The notes: generated by a model from the letters alone, not told the origin. Shown: positions 34,270 through 47,887, counted from the first letter of the stretch. The stretch: 64,000 bases of DNA from Zoroaster sp. YZ-2022 (GCA_029582265.1 CM055816.1:30486366-30550365); one strand, 5' to 3'. Numbers and translations are program-made.

Positions 34270-37200
34270 ACCTCTTATTTTATTCATGTATTCATGTAAT
34301 CGTGTCATTTGACGTTTAATATTTATAATAGGCTAATCAGTGCTGTTTTGAACTTGCATTTTTTTATGTTAGCTGTTGCACTTGCAATTTCAATAATTTT
34401 TGATCGTATAATTATGTCATTTGACAATTAACATTTAAACATTACGTGGTGTTTTAGAGTGAAACTTATTTAAAGGGTCTATAAAATGAAAGGTTATAAT
34501 ATAGATACACAGTTTTTGCACATATGCAATGCTTCAGGACGGTTTAAACAGAATGTGAAGTTCATTTCCAACATACAGTTAAAGATTGAGTTTCAAATGA
34601 AACAAACATCATTCTGATTATTGAAAAATGAGGGCGCTGTTTTATAAGATCACAGTAGTGACTCACGGTATCACAGCAGCTGTATGCATTAACATTCCAC
34701 AACAGGATTTCAATCAACTTTTCTGCACAAACCAACCATGATATTGCATCTGATTCTGTTATATCATGTGCTCATGAATATGCAAATTTTCATTAATATA
34801 ATTGCCATCAATTGCCAAACATGCCAAATACTTTCCTATTGCCCTTAAAAAATACAAAATACAAAAAAAAAAAATTTTTTTAAATCAAATCATTTGCAAT
34901 TTCAGTCATTTTCGATCGTGCAATCCTGTAATTTGAAGTTTATAATATTTAATAGTCAGTGGTGTTCCATGTCAAACATAGAACCTTTGCAATGTTGTTT
35001 GTGTAAGAGCGGCTGTTTATGTTGTGTTAACAGAATTCAATAAATTTCGATTGTTTAATCGACCATCCTGCATCATTTCATTAGAAAGATGTGATAATGA
35101 TGGGGGCTTTTGGATTACATACCTTGTTCTATATTTATTCAGACTGATATTTATTATGTCCATTACCTTGAGGGTTCATTAGTTCGTGTATATGAAAGAA
35201 ACGTTGGTCGAGAGCCTTTATACATTAACAAAGAAATGTGACATTTTGTTCTTGTTTAACTTGCCATGGGAGTCTCAAACCCAAATATCTTCAGAATTAG
35301 TTAAAGGGTTTACGGTTGGAAAGGTGGAAGTCAAGGAAGGGAAAACAAATCAAAGAAGCAGCGAATAAAACCTCGCTTGTTTATACGTAGCTACCGTACT
35401 CTGTTTAACATGGAACCATTGTAATTTTAGCTGTTTACATATAGCATTTTGTAATTTCAGTAATTTTTGGATCGAGTATTGTCATTTGACATTTTTTACA
35501 TTTTAATATTCAGTGTTGTTCTGAAGTAAACATTTTTAATTTTTGATGTTAGCTGTTAATATTGCATTTGCAATTTCAGTCATTTTCGATCTTGTAATCG
35601 TGTAATTTGACATTTAGCCTAACCCTATCAGGCCGGAATAGTCCCCTATGACATGTTTAATTGTATGTCTTGACCATCGCGCTGAAATTACCCGTCTTTT
35701 CCCAACTATCATTTAGGACCGCCCCATCGTACAAAAATCACCAATGCCGTTGTTTGTTTAAGGTTACCATGTCAACCGTATATTTTACAAAGGCCAGGTG
35801 AATGTCCGTTTTATGAAAACTTTATCCACATTTTGTGCAGAAAAACATAAGACCCGATTCAACCAAGGCTTTCATTGACCACGCATTGTGGGAATCCAAT
35901 ATGGCCACCGTTGCTTGAAATGATTTATAATCATAATATTTAGCCTTGTTCGTGTTTTATTGTTTGGTTTTACAGCGTTTTCTGGCTAAATGTATAAATT
36001 AATAGCTTAAATAATGCTATGGATGTGATTATGACTGTTACTGGTTTAGTTTCAATTTGTGGGTACAAATCTCAAAGATTGTGTTTTGGCAATTTTTTTT
36101 TACCTAAACATCTTGGTAGTAGCGCTCTAGATGGTGATTTAAGTGATTATAATATGTGACGTCAGGTTATAGATCTTACTTGGAACAATATTTGTACCAA
36201 GTTTGATGACAAACGGATTAATTTTAATGTAACTAATTATTGAAAAGACATGTTTTGACAAAAAAATTACAAAAATGGGTAAAGCCCCACACTAGCGGTG
36301 ACCGTTGGGTTTTGTCCTCATTTTGTTAAATTGACATCCCTTCTACGTTTCGTGAATATCAGCAGTCCCAATCCTCAGCCTGTTGAACATAAAACTTTTG
36401 CAATTTTTGATGTTTGCTGTTCACATTATACTTATAATAATTTCAGTAATTATGGTATTATTGTATCACTTGACGTTAAAGATGTATTCTCGTCTAGACC
36501 AAATATTGACTCCGTCTCTGTAGTACACGGTGGGGGAGGGTTAGGGAAAAAGTGCGCCACCAACACAGCTACATAATTATGTCTCATTCGCAAACGCCGA
36601 CGCGCGTGGACATCGTAGTTCATAAAATACGCGAATTTAGACTACTGACAGTGTGTAAGCACGTATGCACTGTTCAAGTTGCTAGTGTGCGTCCATGACA
36701 TTCTCCCTCTCTGCCGTGCACAAAATGTTCTTGCTCTTCATAGACGCGCTGAAAAGTCACGTGCATGGGCTACGTCAAAACAAACTACTTAAGTAAACAT
36801 CTTGATTAAGTTCAGAATAATTTGCAAAAAATGTTTGGCAAAGTGCAATGCATTGACAGTATTCACTTTACTATTTGGAAACAATCACTGTTCAGTAGTG
36901 CTCATCATTTCGAGTACATCTTTAACCCTCATGTCAACAAGTTCGTTTTTAAACACCATTTCAGTACTGTAGTAGGTAAAGATGCGAACACTTAAAGTGC
37001 CTTTTTAAATTTTAAAAAGAATGTCATGCATATCCATGACACACGAGGGCGCTGTTTTGTTAGAGCACAGCGGGAAATCAGTGACACAGCAGCACAGAAA
37101 GTGCACAAAAGCAAAACCCCAAATATTAACCAAGAAAACAGCGGTTTCCTCAAAAAGGTTTATTGATTAGTAACCAAACACTCAGTTAAGAAGACAACAC

Positions 37201-37990
37201 AAACAATCAAGAGAATTGTCCTTTTAAAAGATGAGAATTCAGCACAAATTAACAATGAGGTTGTATCTGATCCCACTGTAACATCGGTGATTTGTCAGAA
37301 TATGCAAATTCTTATTAGCATAGAGACCAAAAACGCCTAAAAGGGAAAAAAACTACGCTTTTGAACGTTGCTATAGCTACATATCCACTACATGTACTCA
37401 ATAGTGTTTTAAAAGTAAACTTAGTTGAACATGGAACCTTTGCCTTTTTTTATGTCAGATGTATTTTAAATTTAATTTTTGATCATGTAATCGTGTGTTT
37501 GACGTTTTAGCATTTAAATATTCCGCGGTGTTTTAAAATAAGCTTTGTTGAACATTTTAACACAAAAAGTCTTTGGTTTCTGGTCCTATTTATTATTATT
37601 ATTGTTATTATTTATTATTTATTATTTATAATTATTATTTATTATTTATTATTATTATTGTTATTATTGTTATTATTTATTATTTATTATTACTTATTTT
37701 TTTAAGTGATACATTTTACATGTATACGCGGTTACGGAACCAGACCAATTTCCCATACACAAATTATGGTGGCTAAGAGAGGCCTCACAAAACGGGTAAA
37801 CGTTCATACCCCTATTTCAAAAAGTCATTTAAAACACAGCGTGGCAGAATCGATCCAGCAATTTTGGCTGCAATTGGACATCGATTTCATAGCAAAAAAA
37901 GGGGAAAAAAATCAAAATTTAAAATACTGACGCGGGTCTGAGGCGACGCGCGCGGGGACTAAAAACCATAGACTTTTTTGTTTTGGTTTT
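34270..37990. repeat. old tandem or segmental repeats with recurring TTTGACGTT blocks
   Basis: A block with GCAATTTCAGTAATTTT, GATCGTGTAATCGTGTCATT, TGACGTTTAATATT and CATGGAACCTTTGCAATTTT recurs near 34280-34450, 34900-35010, 35400-35620, 36390-36480 and 37430-37550. Larger pieces also recur: GAGGGCGCTGTTTT and AATATGCAAATT at 34630-34800 and 37045-37320. This suggests old duplication of about 2.4 kb plus smaller ones. No gene is visible. Confidence 0.6.
37590..37705. repeat. ATT microsatellite
   Basis: Interrupted (TTA)n tract, about 115 bp. Confidence 0.95.
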
Positions 37991-38120
37991 AATTGTTAAC
38001 ATTGCATTTTCAATTTTCAATTTCAATTTTCAATTTCGATTTTCAATTTCGATTTTCAATTTCAATTTCAATTTTCAATTTCAATTTTCAATTTCAATTT
38101 TCAATTTCGATTTTCAATTT
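37990..38120. repeat. TTTTCAATTTC low-complexity repeat
   Basis: Runs of TTTTCAATTTCAA and TTTTCAATTTCGA, 11-12 bp period. Confidence 0.93.
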
Positions 38121-38159
38121 TATGACTGCTTGAAAATATTATTATATAGTAAGTTGTAA

Positions 38160-39480
38160 ATGGATGGTACAGCATTGGTTATGACCAGATTATCAAATTG
38201 TCCAATTATTATCTAAAAGCTAACTTGGTGTTAACGTTGGTATACAAGTACCAATTATCATGAGAAATTATTTCTTCTCAAGCAAAATTTGTCGTACGGC
38301 ATTTTATTGATAAACAAAATAAAATAAAAAACACGAATTCTTAGAAAACAAAATCAAGTTATCATCTAAAAGCTAAGTTGGAACAACTATCATTCATCTT
38401 TAGAATTTTTATGTTTTTTCAATCACTTTCATCTTGATGAGAGAAAAAAAACACAATTGTGATGTGGAATTTCAAAAAGTTGTTGTCCGGCAACTTTTTG
38501 AAAAAACACACAATAAAATCTGTAACAGTTTTCGTTGTTTTCTCAAAAACGTGAGCACCTGTTAGATTGAAATTTTCACGGGCTACTTTTATCTTATATT
38601 TCTAGAAAACTAGAGGGTTGATATGAACGTGCATACCAATGTTGTACCTTCCCATGATACACATGTGAACAAGGTTGATATGAACGTACATACCAATGTT
38701 GTACCTTCCCATGATACACATGTGAACAAGGTTGATATGAACGTACATACCAATGTTGTACCTTCCCATGATACACATGTGAACAAGGTTGATATGAACC
38801 TACATACCAATGTTGTACCTTCCCATGATACACATGTGAACAAGGTTGATATGAACGTGCATACCAATGTTGTACCTTCCCATGATACACATGTGAACAA
38901 GGTTGATATGAACGTACATACCAATGTTGTACCTTCCCATGATACATATGTGAACAAGGTTGATATGATATGAACGTACCACCAATGTTGTACCTTCCCA
39001 TGATACACATGTGAACAAGGTTGATATGAACGTACATACCAATGTTGTACCTTCCCGTGATACACATGTGAACAAGGTTGATATGAACGTACATACCAAT
39101 GTTGTACCTTCCCGTGATACACATGTGAACAAGGTTGATATGAACATACATACCAATGTCGTACCTTCCGTGATACACATGTGAACAAGGTTGATATGAA
39201 CGTACATACCAATGTTGTACCTTCCATGATACACATGTGAACAAGGTTGATATGAACGTACATACCAATGTTGTACCTTCCCATGATACACATGTGAACA
39301 AGGTTGATATGAACGTACATACCAATGTTGTACCTTCCCATGATACACATGTGGACAAGGTTGATATGAACGTGCATACCAATGTTGTACCTTCCCATGA
39401 TACACATGTGAACAAGGTTGATATGAACCTACATACCAATGTTGTACCTTCCCATGATACATATGTGAACATCTGTATTA
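38160..39480. mobile_element. MITE copy whose right end became a minisatellite
   Basis: The left part (GGTACAGCATTGGTTATGAC, TTATTATCTAAAAGCTAACT, GGTGTTAACGTTGG) matches the family at 40337 and 50350. The expected right end, TAGAGG-TTGA-ATGA-CG...ACCAATGTTGTACCTTCCC, is present at 38609-38650 and then continues as a 57-bp tandem array. Confidence 0.75.
38617..39475. repeat. 57-bp minisatellite, about 15 units
   Basis: Unit: GTTGATATGAACGTACATAC, CAATGTTGTACCTTCCCATG, ATACACATGTGAACAAG. Variants include CCCGTGATAC, CTTCCATGATAC and one unit with a duplicated GATAT and lost bases near 38965. Since 57 is divisible by 3, long frames exist on both strands but are periodicity artefacts. Confidence 0.97.
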
Positions 39481-40336
39481 AATTATATTCATGAGCATCA
39501 CCGGGATTTATTTTCAATTGTTCGTTTTTGTAAATTTATTCAAAAGTTCACATAATTATTATTACAAACATTTATTTAAATATAAAAGAACCGCAATTTG
39601 TGCCCCATAATAAAAACAAACATACAAATTCAAACAGGCCTTCCGTTCCCCCCCCCCCCCGTGACATGCATGATATTACATTGATGCACTAATGCATTAT
39701 TGTTTAAATACCAACAGGTGAAATAGTCGGATAAAAATCAACCCGACAGTTGGACTAAAATATTACGTTTTCAAACAATTTCCCTGTAGTTGGTATTCAG
39801 ACCAACATAGGCCTATTTAGAATGCATATCATACGTTTTCAGATATTTACTTCAAGTTAGTGTAATTTCGTAAATTTTTCGAATGTGTAAAATATCTTCA
39901 AATGTGTTTCGTCCGGCTATCTATGCTCTGAGAAACATGATTAATAGACTTTCTCGAGCGAAATTGCCTTCAAAAGTTAATTGTATTTTTACAAAAACAC
40001 GATCACTGGAGTTTTGGATGTTTTTCGAAACCGTTAACTCTTGGTTTTTTTATTGTCATATTATTCAAACGTTCACTTCAGCCACACTTCGATTATAACT
40101 GGCCGCATCTGACAAAATAAGTCAAAGTAATCAAAGTAAGTCAAAGTAATTCGGTGACAGATTTTTCATTTGGAATTAATAACTTCCCCAACAAAACAAC
40201 AATTCAACATGTTGATCAATGTTTCTGGTTAATTCAGCCTGAACATACACGGATGATACATATTTGACGATAAACTGTCTGTATGCTTAGTACAGGTATA
40301 GAACCTATGTTATACTTGAATAGACATTATTCTCTT

Positions 40337-40662
40337 AAAGGGAAGATATACAACATTGGTAATTACTACATTATCAAACTGACAAATTATTATCTAAAAA
40401 TGAACTTTGTGTAAAGTTGGTACAAGTATCAATCATTCCAAGGAATTGTTACGCAGAAGTATTTTCATTATAAAGAAAAAACAAAAAATTACCGAGTGAC
40501 ACAAACAACAATACATAAACAAATGAAAACATGTGAAAACGTGAAAACCTATAATTATTATGATGAAACTTGCACATGTTAGTTTTATGAGATATCTATT
40601 GAAATCTAGAGGTTTGAAATGAGCGTCCGTTATACCAAATACCAATGTTGTATCTTCCCTTG
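40337..40662. mobile_element. complete MITE, GGGAAGGTACAACATTG family
   Basis: Left AAGGGAAGATATACAACATT and right ACCAATGTTGTATCTTCCCT are inverted ends. The interior has TTATTATCTAAAAATGAACT and GTAAAGTTGGTACAAGTATC as in the other copies. About 326 bp, noncoding. Confidence 0.82.
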
Positions 40663-40926
40663 AATGTCACTGTACACTATTGGTAATCTCAACAAACATA
40701 ATTGATCAAAGATTGACATAACACTTTACTTGGTGTAACGTTGATGATGGTAACAAATATAAATAAATAAATAAAACATCACTTGAAATCTTTCTATTTT
40801 ATTAAAATTAGGCTAGTAAAAATTATGTCCCAACCGAATGTTTATCTTTGTAAGACAAACATTCCATGTTAAAATGAATACGAAATATGAATGTATGTCC
40901 ACTATTTGATCGTTCACGACACAATT

Positions 40927-41183
40927 CGTCCCTAATTTGCCATAGTGACCAATCCTGAATTACGTTGGCATATTGACCAATGCGGTACTGGTCACTTTGC
41001 CAAATTACAAAAATAGCCAGTTAGAGCATTCGTCATTTGAATGCATGCTCTATCTCCAAAACTATAAGGAATACATGCATGTGGATTAGATACAATGGTA
41101 GGTCTCTTCCTGAATTTACTAATGGGCGGGAAAACTTCAAATTTAAAAAAAGTCGGATTGGTCACTATGGCAAATTAGGGACG
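40927..41183. mobile_element. MITE with CGTCCCTAATTTGCC ends, copy 2
   Basis: Same 29-bp inverted ends and interior as 28565-28788 (TAGAGCATTCGTCATTTGAA, ACATGCATGTGGATTAGATA), with about 26 bp extra before GGGCGGGAAAACTT. AATT on both sides may be the target duplication. Confidence 0.9.
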
Positions 41184-42925
41184 AATTAATTAAGTTGAAA
41201 CTTTCTCATGTAGGTTTCTGTACTTATCCTTTAATTCCTACCAAGTATAGATGCATTGAGGCCTATACAGACATTACCAAAAGTGTATACCGGATTTAAG
41301 TTACATATTTGATTTAATTTTCATGCTATGTATCTAAACTTTATGATCTGTAGTGCTGAATAAAAGTAACCTTTTCTCCCTCTAAAAATTCAATGTTATT
41401 AAGAATGGATTATTTACTGAGTTGAATAGTTTAAAGATGCACTCTCGTCTTGCTTCTTGTTAGCTTAAAACTGTTTTTTATATCATGAAGTAATTGTACA
41501 TTTCTACAAACTTATTCATTTGCATATACTGGAGACTACATGGTAAATACATAAATTTATCATCTCACATCAGGACGGCCAAATGGTTTCAATTTCCATG
41601 GACAAGTTTCTATTTCGTGAAATGGCATTAGTTAAATGTTCACACATTGTTCATATTCTAAAAACAATCCTCTGCAAATAATGCATAAGTCTATAATATC
41701 TTTTCATTGCTGTCCCACGGACAAATCCTTTATAAAGTCTGATATTGAAAACTGAAACTTGCCTGAAGATTTAATATTATATCCCCGTTTAGTGACTGGG
41801 GTGTAGTGACCAGAACTCATCCCCATCCCCCTCCCTCCTCCCCACCTACCCAAAAATAAAAACGACGCTCCACATGATTTTTCTAGGTTTGGAATTTCCG
41901 GGTTGTTTTCCTATAAACAATACACAAACATATTTGGGAATTATTTCACCCTGAGCAATACATACCACGCTAGAGTGTTATGAGCGGGGACAAATTGCCT
42001 TAAAGGCCGCTTATGAAATGCAATTTTTATGTAGTCAACTTTTGTATTCAAACCCGTTCAGCTATATCTATGGCAATACTTTGCATTGGGGAAAAAAATC
42101 TGAAACAAATACCGGTGGCCTTGCAGCCTATTTTGTATTCTTTATAATGATATCAATTTTTAACAATTCATAAAGACTACTAATGACTACCGAAACACCC
42201 CCTCCCCCAACAAAACATGTTCAGTTACACATTTTCAAAATCGGCCATTAACGGACTAAGTGAAAGTTCCTATTTTATAAATAAATTGGTAATGCCTGCT
42301 TGACTCGGGAAAAAAACTATTTCGGCGATGGCATCTTCCATCCCACCAGAAATGACAGCGCCCTCTGTTGGTGACAATGAGTGCGATTTCCTTATTATTT
42401 GGTGCGATCGATCTTTTGGAATACTGTCACTTCTCCGTATTTCATTTTATCAGGGAAGCGGCCCTTCTCAAGGTGATCTAAATATCCAAGAGTGTTACAA
42501 ACGAGAAAATATAAAGTGTTGAGATCAAATATGCAACATTTTTTATAACATGTGGCAATTTGTTGATTGCAATCGTTATAAAACTTCATTTAAAAAAATC
42601 AGGAAAAAAAATCAGAAAAAACAATTGTTGGAACTGTATACATATATATATTTGTTACATGTATTCCGTTTTACTGAAATTTAGAAGTATTCGCTGAAAA
42701 GAGATGAGAGTAGAAATACCAACCAGAGTGACCATGTGCTATTTTGCTTAAAATATGGAAAATTAACTTCTATAAATAAATATACGACAGACTGGGTTGT
42801 AATGTTGTTTATTCAAGAATAAATATCATTGACTACATGAAAACGGTTTCTTAACAATATGTATTAATATAGAAAATATGTATCAGGGGAGTGATTTGAC
42901 AAAAGTAAAACAAATCCTGAAAAAT
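41184..42925. other. no gene seen
   Basis: AT-rich, without recognisable exons. The 64-codon frame at 42328-42522 has no family signature or splice context. Confidence 0.5.
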
Positions 42926-42929
42926 GAGT

Positions 42930-43042
42930 AGCGGGCCTGGGTCTCCCTTTGGTCTAGAGGACAAAGCCCCCTGAACCTCCTGTGGGTAGCAGGCCTGGGT
43001 CTCCCTTTGGTCTAGAGGACAAAGCCCCCTGAACCTCCTGGA
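42930..43042. repeat. two tandem 57-58-bp copies beside a gap
   Basis: GGCCTGGGTCTCCCTTTGGT, CTAGAGGACAAAGCCCCCTG, AACCTCCTG is repeated twice. The word TTGGTCTAGAGGACAAA is A-box-like. The copies directly precede the second gap, a likely cause of assembly failure. Confidence 0.9.
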
Positions 43043-43126
43043 TGTTTAATTTTGCAGGGTTTACAGACTCTCCAGATCCCTACAAACAAGAATCACGAGG
43101 TTTGGACACAATACAGGCTACTTTTC

Positions 43127-43626
43127 NNNNNNNNNNNNNNNNNNNNNNNNNNNNNNNNNNNNNNNNNNNNNNNNNNNNNNNNNNNNNNNNNNNNNNNNNN
43201 NNNNNNNNNNNNNNNNNNNNNNNNNNNNNNNNNNNNNNNNNNNNNNNNNNNNNNNNNNNNNNNNNNNNNNNNNNNNNNNNNNNNNNNNNNNNNNNNNNNN
43301 NNNNNNNNNNNNNNNNNNNNNNNNNNNNNNNNNNNNNNNNNNNNNNNNNNNNNNNNNNNNNNNNNNNNNNNNNNNNNNNNNNNNNNNNNNNNNNNNNNNN
43401 NNNNNNNNNNNNNNNNNNNNNNNNNNNNNNNNNNNNNNNNNNNNNNNNNNNNNNNNNNNNNNNNNNNNNNNNNNNNNNNNNNNNNNNNNNNNNNNNNNNN
43501 NNNNNNNNNNNNNNNNNNNNNNNNNNNNNNNNNNNNNNNNNNNNNNNNNNNNNNNNNNNNNNNNNNNNNNNNNNNNNNNNNNNNNNNNNNNNNNNNNNNN
43601 NNNNNNNNNNNNNNNNNNNNNNNNNN
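43127..43626. other. assembly gap, exactly 500 N
   Basis: Second placeholder run of 500 N. A TTTTGCAG acceptor-like site (ends 43056) with an open frame runs into it, so an exon could be hidden here. Confidence 0.98.
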
Positions 43627-43999
43627 TCAGAATCAAGTGCGTTTTCGTTTAACAACGCTATTATCTTTCAACATTCGTTCGTTTTATAAATTCTATTTTG
43701 TGGGTCGTCTTAGCCAAAACACGAGCGATATATCTTTAAAGGAACGGTTTCGTTCAAACAGATTAAATTGCAAATATTTAGGCAGAAAAATGTGTGTGTG
43801 GATGTAATCCTTATCTTGAATAAAAGAAATATTTTGGAATCTTAATTATCCAATATGAATTTTGTGTAGTGCAGCATTTTGCTACGCGATTCGAAATCAT
43901 TCACTGGCGATCCGAGTTAATCTAACTTGGGTCTGTGCTGACCCGGGCGTGTTTGGAGTGTAGGATATTATGGCATACACTGACCAGAATAATGGGTTA

Positions 44000-44197
44000 G
44001 GCCCAACTACACAGAGGGCACAAACATCTAAAAGTTATTTCACAGAAATGCTAAGCAGACGAATTGCTTACCAGAAAAAAAATGCTAAACTGATTTCTTT
44101 GGTTACCAGCCAAACTTTCACACAAAATGTATGCATTTTGGCTGGTAGTTTGCTTAGCAAAATTCTCTGCTTAGCAGCTCAATGAAATTGGCTCTGA
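44000..44197. mobile_element. degraded MITE, family of 60277-60471
   Basis: Right end TTAGCAGCTCAATGAAATTG and inner words TGCTAAGCAGACGAATTGC, TTACCAGCCAAA match the family; the left end is eroded. Confidence 0.6.
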
Positions 44198-44439
44198 TCT
44201 GTCCTTGATCCAACACCGTTCAGTTCTAAAACATTTCGTTCATTAAATTCTTCATTTGTTGTTTCAGTATTGTCTTTTAATATTTTAAGCTAATTAGGGA
44301 ATAATTAAATAATGTAAAGTGTTGCCCTTCACCGGAATACATTTAAAGTAAGCTCGTTTGTTTTCATGTTTAAGGAAGGTACACCTTTGGTAAATACGAG
44401 ATTTCAAATTTGTAACCTCCAGTTCTTTTCAGAACTTAT

Positions 44440-44525
44440 TACTACTCAATAGAGAATTTCACATGGTGTCACCGCAATTAGTCTTACTTATCCTCTTCAC
44501 CATTCAAAGCTACAAGTTTTACCTA
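44440..44525. repeat. dispersed repeat fragment shared with 21868-21945
   Basis: GAGAATTTCACATGGTGTCA and CTTATCCTCTTCACCAT occur in both places in the same orientation. Confidence 0.75.
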
Positions 44526-45342
44526 GATTTCACATTTGCTGAATTATCATCCAACAAATTACGAGAAGTTATTCCCTCTGACATGCTGTCATTTTCTTAA
44601 TAGAAAACGTGAAATGTATTACACATTTGAAATGGATCAAGCTGTGGTTCTTGAAAAACATAAATGAGTGCTTGGTGTAAAATTGGTGATAGTGTCAAAA
44701 ATCCCTGGACATATTTATGCCAGCGATGTGGTGCTATGAAATAATCCAATTATTTTTTTATTGGGAATTAATTGTTGTCTTCTATAGACGTTAATTCCAT
44801 GTTAGAATGACAACGAACAATCTGAACCCACTTTGATTATTTTCTCATTAACCCTTTCATTACCAGCCAGTTATGTAAGAGAGTACCCTTCTTTACCACA
44901 GTAATAAGGAGACCAATGTCACTTCAGCACCAGTGGGTTTTTCACAATTTCATTGAAGTGCGCCCTCACTCGGCAGTGATAGACACTTTTTTTTTTACAT
45001 GTGTACTGTACATACCAAAATAATGGCTCAGATATATTTGTATGTAAAAATGATGGTAAAAATGAGTATACAAAAGGGAGGAAAATATTGTGGATATTTT
45101 TAAAGTGTAAAAGCAAAACAATGAAATAATTAGATCAGTATTTACACTGAAGAAAAGTAATACAAATGGGTGATATTTCAGAGAATTTGTAATAAATACA
45201 TACAAATACGGTACATGTATAAGATTTCTTTTCCATGTGAAAAACAATAACTTGGATGAGATTTTGTGGGATTTTTTTGGTTTTCTACTTGGAAATGAAC
45301 CATTTACTTGTATTCAGTGTACATACATCACAATCCATGCTA

Positions 45343-45434
45343 ACACCCCCCCCCCCAATTCAATGTTGGTTTGGACTGTAATCTGCGGCTCGTCCAACCT
45401 TTCTCAACATTGAATTGGGTGGGGGGGGGGGGGT
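45343..45434. repeat. hairpin with C-tract/G-tract arms
   Basis: CCCCCCCAATTCAATGTTGG pairs with CAACATTGAATTGGGTGGGG across about 36 nt, downstream of the piggyBac transposase stop. Either a small foldback insertion or part of the element's 3' end. Confidence 0.8.
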
Positions 45435-45460
45435 TGAAGGCAAATAGTACAGATTTACAA

Positions 45461-47887
45461 TCAAGTGATGTGGTATTTCTCAAAGCAAGGAACTATGCAC
45501 ATACGTTGTGTACATTGTTTACAGATCATCTTTGTTTGTTTTCGCCTGCCTAATTTGCGGTTACTGCAAACAATGCAGTCGCGTTTCTTTCCATTGTTTT
45601 TTTTGCCAGGATAGTGCTGTTGCCCTGTCAACTCAATAGGAATATGGTACCTCAACTGACTTGTTGCGTTACGTTCCCAACCCAACAGCAAGCCCTGTAC
45701 AATCCCTATACGAAAATCAAGGTTACTGACATTTTTGTTCCCTGCTATGCTGGTGAATATTACTCTGCTATTGACAATACAGATATTCAGCATATGGAGA
45801 AAAAAAACTCTTTTCCACCATTTCAAGCTTCTGTGTGTATGATGGTAGTACTGAAAATATTGGTCGGCAAGATCAGTTCCACCCATGTTTTTGTTGTAAT
45901 CTTCAATACAATTGGGCTTCATAACATCACGAAATCCACTTGTCCTCTTATTACACCGAATTTGCTTTTTGGACAAATCAGTGTTGCCTACATTAGTTAA
46001 AAGTGTTACAGATTTTTTGTCTTGCCAAACGATACACAATTGCCCACCTTTCACCAAAAAAATGGGTCATCTCCTTTCTTCATTTTATGGTTTTTGGGAT
46101 TTGCGGCCTGGGGTATTCCATGTGTAGTGTAACGAACAGTTCCACAACATCCGAATCCTAGTTTAACAAGTTTAGCTAAAAGAGCTGGGCTAGTATAGTA
46201 ATTATCACAATATATTACGTGTCCCTTATTCTCAAGTCCATGGACCAGTTCAATGACGACTTTTCCTGCAACTGTTAGGTTTGGTGGATGGCAGTCTGAC
46301 TTGGTATCTACATGTACGTCTGCATCATAAACAGTTTGGGTGTCGTCGGCTCCTGTGTACAGTTTCCAAGCACACGTGTATCCTGTTTTGGACTCGTTCA
46401 GGGAGAAGGCTTTAATACCCCGTTTGATAGGTTTTTAGGCATGTACTGAACAAAACTTAAGCGTCCCTTGAATTTCAACATACTCTCGTCTGGAGACAGA
46501 TTCTGCGCAGGGTTATACAGGTTGAGAAACTTCGGGACGAGGACTTCTATCAAGGGCCGAACTTTGGAAAGTTTGTCCCGTTTAGCCAAGGCTCTACGAT
46601 GAATTTGGTTATTTGAGATGTGGAGGAACCGAAGAATTGAACTGAACCGATTACGGGACATGATCGACGGATAGAATGGGATGTGAAGATTTCAGATGTC
46701 GACCAGTACATCTTGTATTGAGAGGATTTGTTTATGCCCATAGCAATGAGAAGTGCCAGAAATGCCATCATTTCTGGAATGTTGGTTGGGTGCCAGGAGA
46801 ATTGTTGATCAGGATTTGAGTCTATTGTTTGCTGCGGATAGCGACTAGTCTCGTCGACGAGCATATCCCACACGAGTTGACAAAAATACAGCTTGAAGAG
46901 CTCCACTGCCGACAGTGTGGGAAAGTCGCCGGTGGGGCCAGGATTTCCAGTGAACTGCACAGTCCCACACTCGTAATGGTCTCGTCGTTCCCAACCGGAT
47001 CGGACATCTAACTTTCCTGTCGTCCTCCTTGATCTCGGCCGGCTGTCACCTTGGTAGGTAGGCTGCAACAGAAAAACAAGGCAAAGGAGGATTAATCTCG
47101 GTCCTACATTTGTAAATACAATATCTCAATGCTACTTTGCTGCATGTGCACATGCCACAGGGGGTCATGCGCAAAATGAATATTGTGCTGAGAAAAGAAA
47201 TATGGCGGCTTCCATTCACTCTCCAAAACTCGTTGCCGAAAATTTTTCGTTTTAATGTGGGATTGTGAATGTGAATTCCCTCAACTTCTTGCATAATACG
47301 ACTTATAAGGGCCTTTCGAATACGAGGCTATTCTTTTGGAAGCTTGAGACTAAGAGTGCATTTTCAGCATGTTGACGCTAAATAGCACGACCGGCTATGG
47401 GTGGATGTTAAAATTTCTATGCTATATCTATACATCATCTTGCTGTTTCAATGAATACAAATATTACCCCAACAAACTACTATAAATAATTGTACATTTT
47501 CACTAGTGAGCACTTTGTGCCTGACTTTTTTGACCCAGTCCAGGGCGTGGGGATTTGGTCAATCCTATTCAAGGTGATCCATTTTCTAAATTTACATTCC
47601 TCAACTCCAACAGTTGTAACCCCCTTGAGCATATAAAAAAATGCATCCAATATTTACGCTATAGCCTAAGAAAATAAGTGAATTACATTAATTTGCATTG
47701 GGCCAGGAAGAGTAACGTTAACTGTTAGTTATTCATTTTTACTGTGATTTAGGCCTAGCTCTTGAACGAATTCTGCTGGAAGTTCTAGTTCTACTATAGA
47801 TAATGTGCTGTCGTCATCCGTTACTTCGTCATCTAATTCTGAGTCACTGTCTGCCAAAATGCCATCATTTATGTCCGTTTCCATCAT
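45461..47887 (-). pseudogene. piggyBac (PGBD4-like) transposase, frameshifted
   Basis: Exon 1 starts at 47887 with an acidic N-terminus (METDINDGILADSDSELDDE) typical of piggyBac transposases. After an intron of about 0.65 kb, exon 2 enters at acceptor TTCTGTTGCAG (about 47062). The DDD catalytic core is recognisable: NLSPDESMLKFKGR, VIYCDNYYTSPALL, and NKNMGGTDLADQY. A C-terminal cysteine-rich zinc-binding domain follows (RDCIVCSNRK, ICKQCTQRMC) before the stop at 45461. At least three single-base frameshifts break it, near 46683, 46436 and in a homopolymer at 46050-46062. The last could be a sequencing error, the others look like decay. All three Asp positions survive. Confidence 0.85.

Noticed and set aside
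38594..39517. Long overlapping frames on both strands, up to 307 codons
   Set aside because: Produced by a 57-bp tandem repeat (19 codons); all frames stay open, no start context or domain.
42328..42522. 64-codon plus frame
   Set aside because: No domain, no splice context; CTCF-like word inside is short.
43042..43807. Frames of up to 251 codons across N
   Set aside because: Second assembly gap; only the short flank after the acceptor at 43056 might be exon.
45614..46127. Plus-strand frames of 71-128 codons
   Set aside because: Antisense shadows of the piggyBac transposase.
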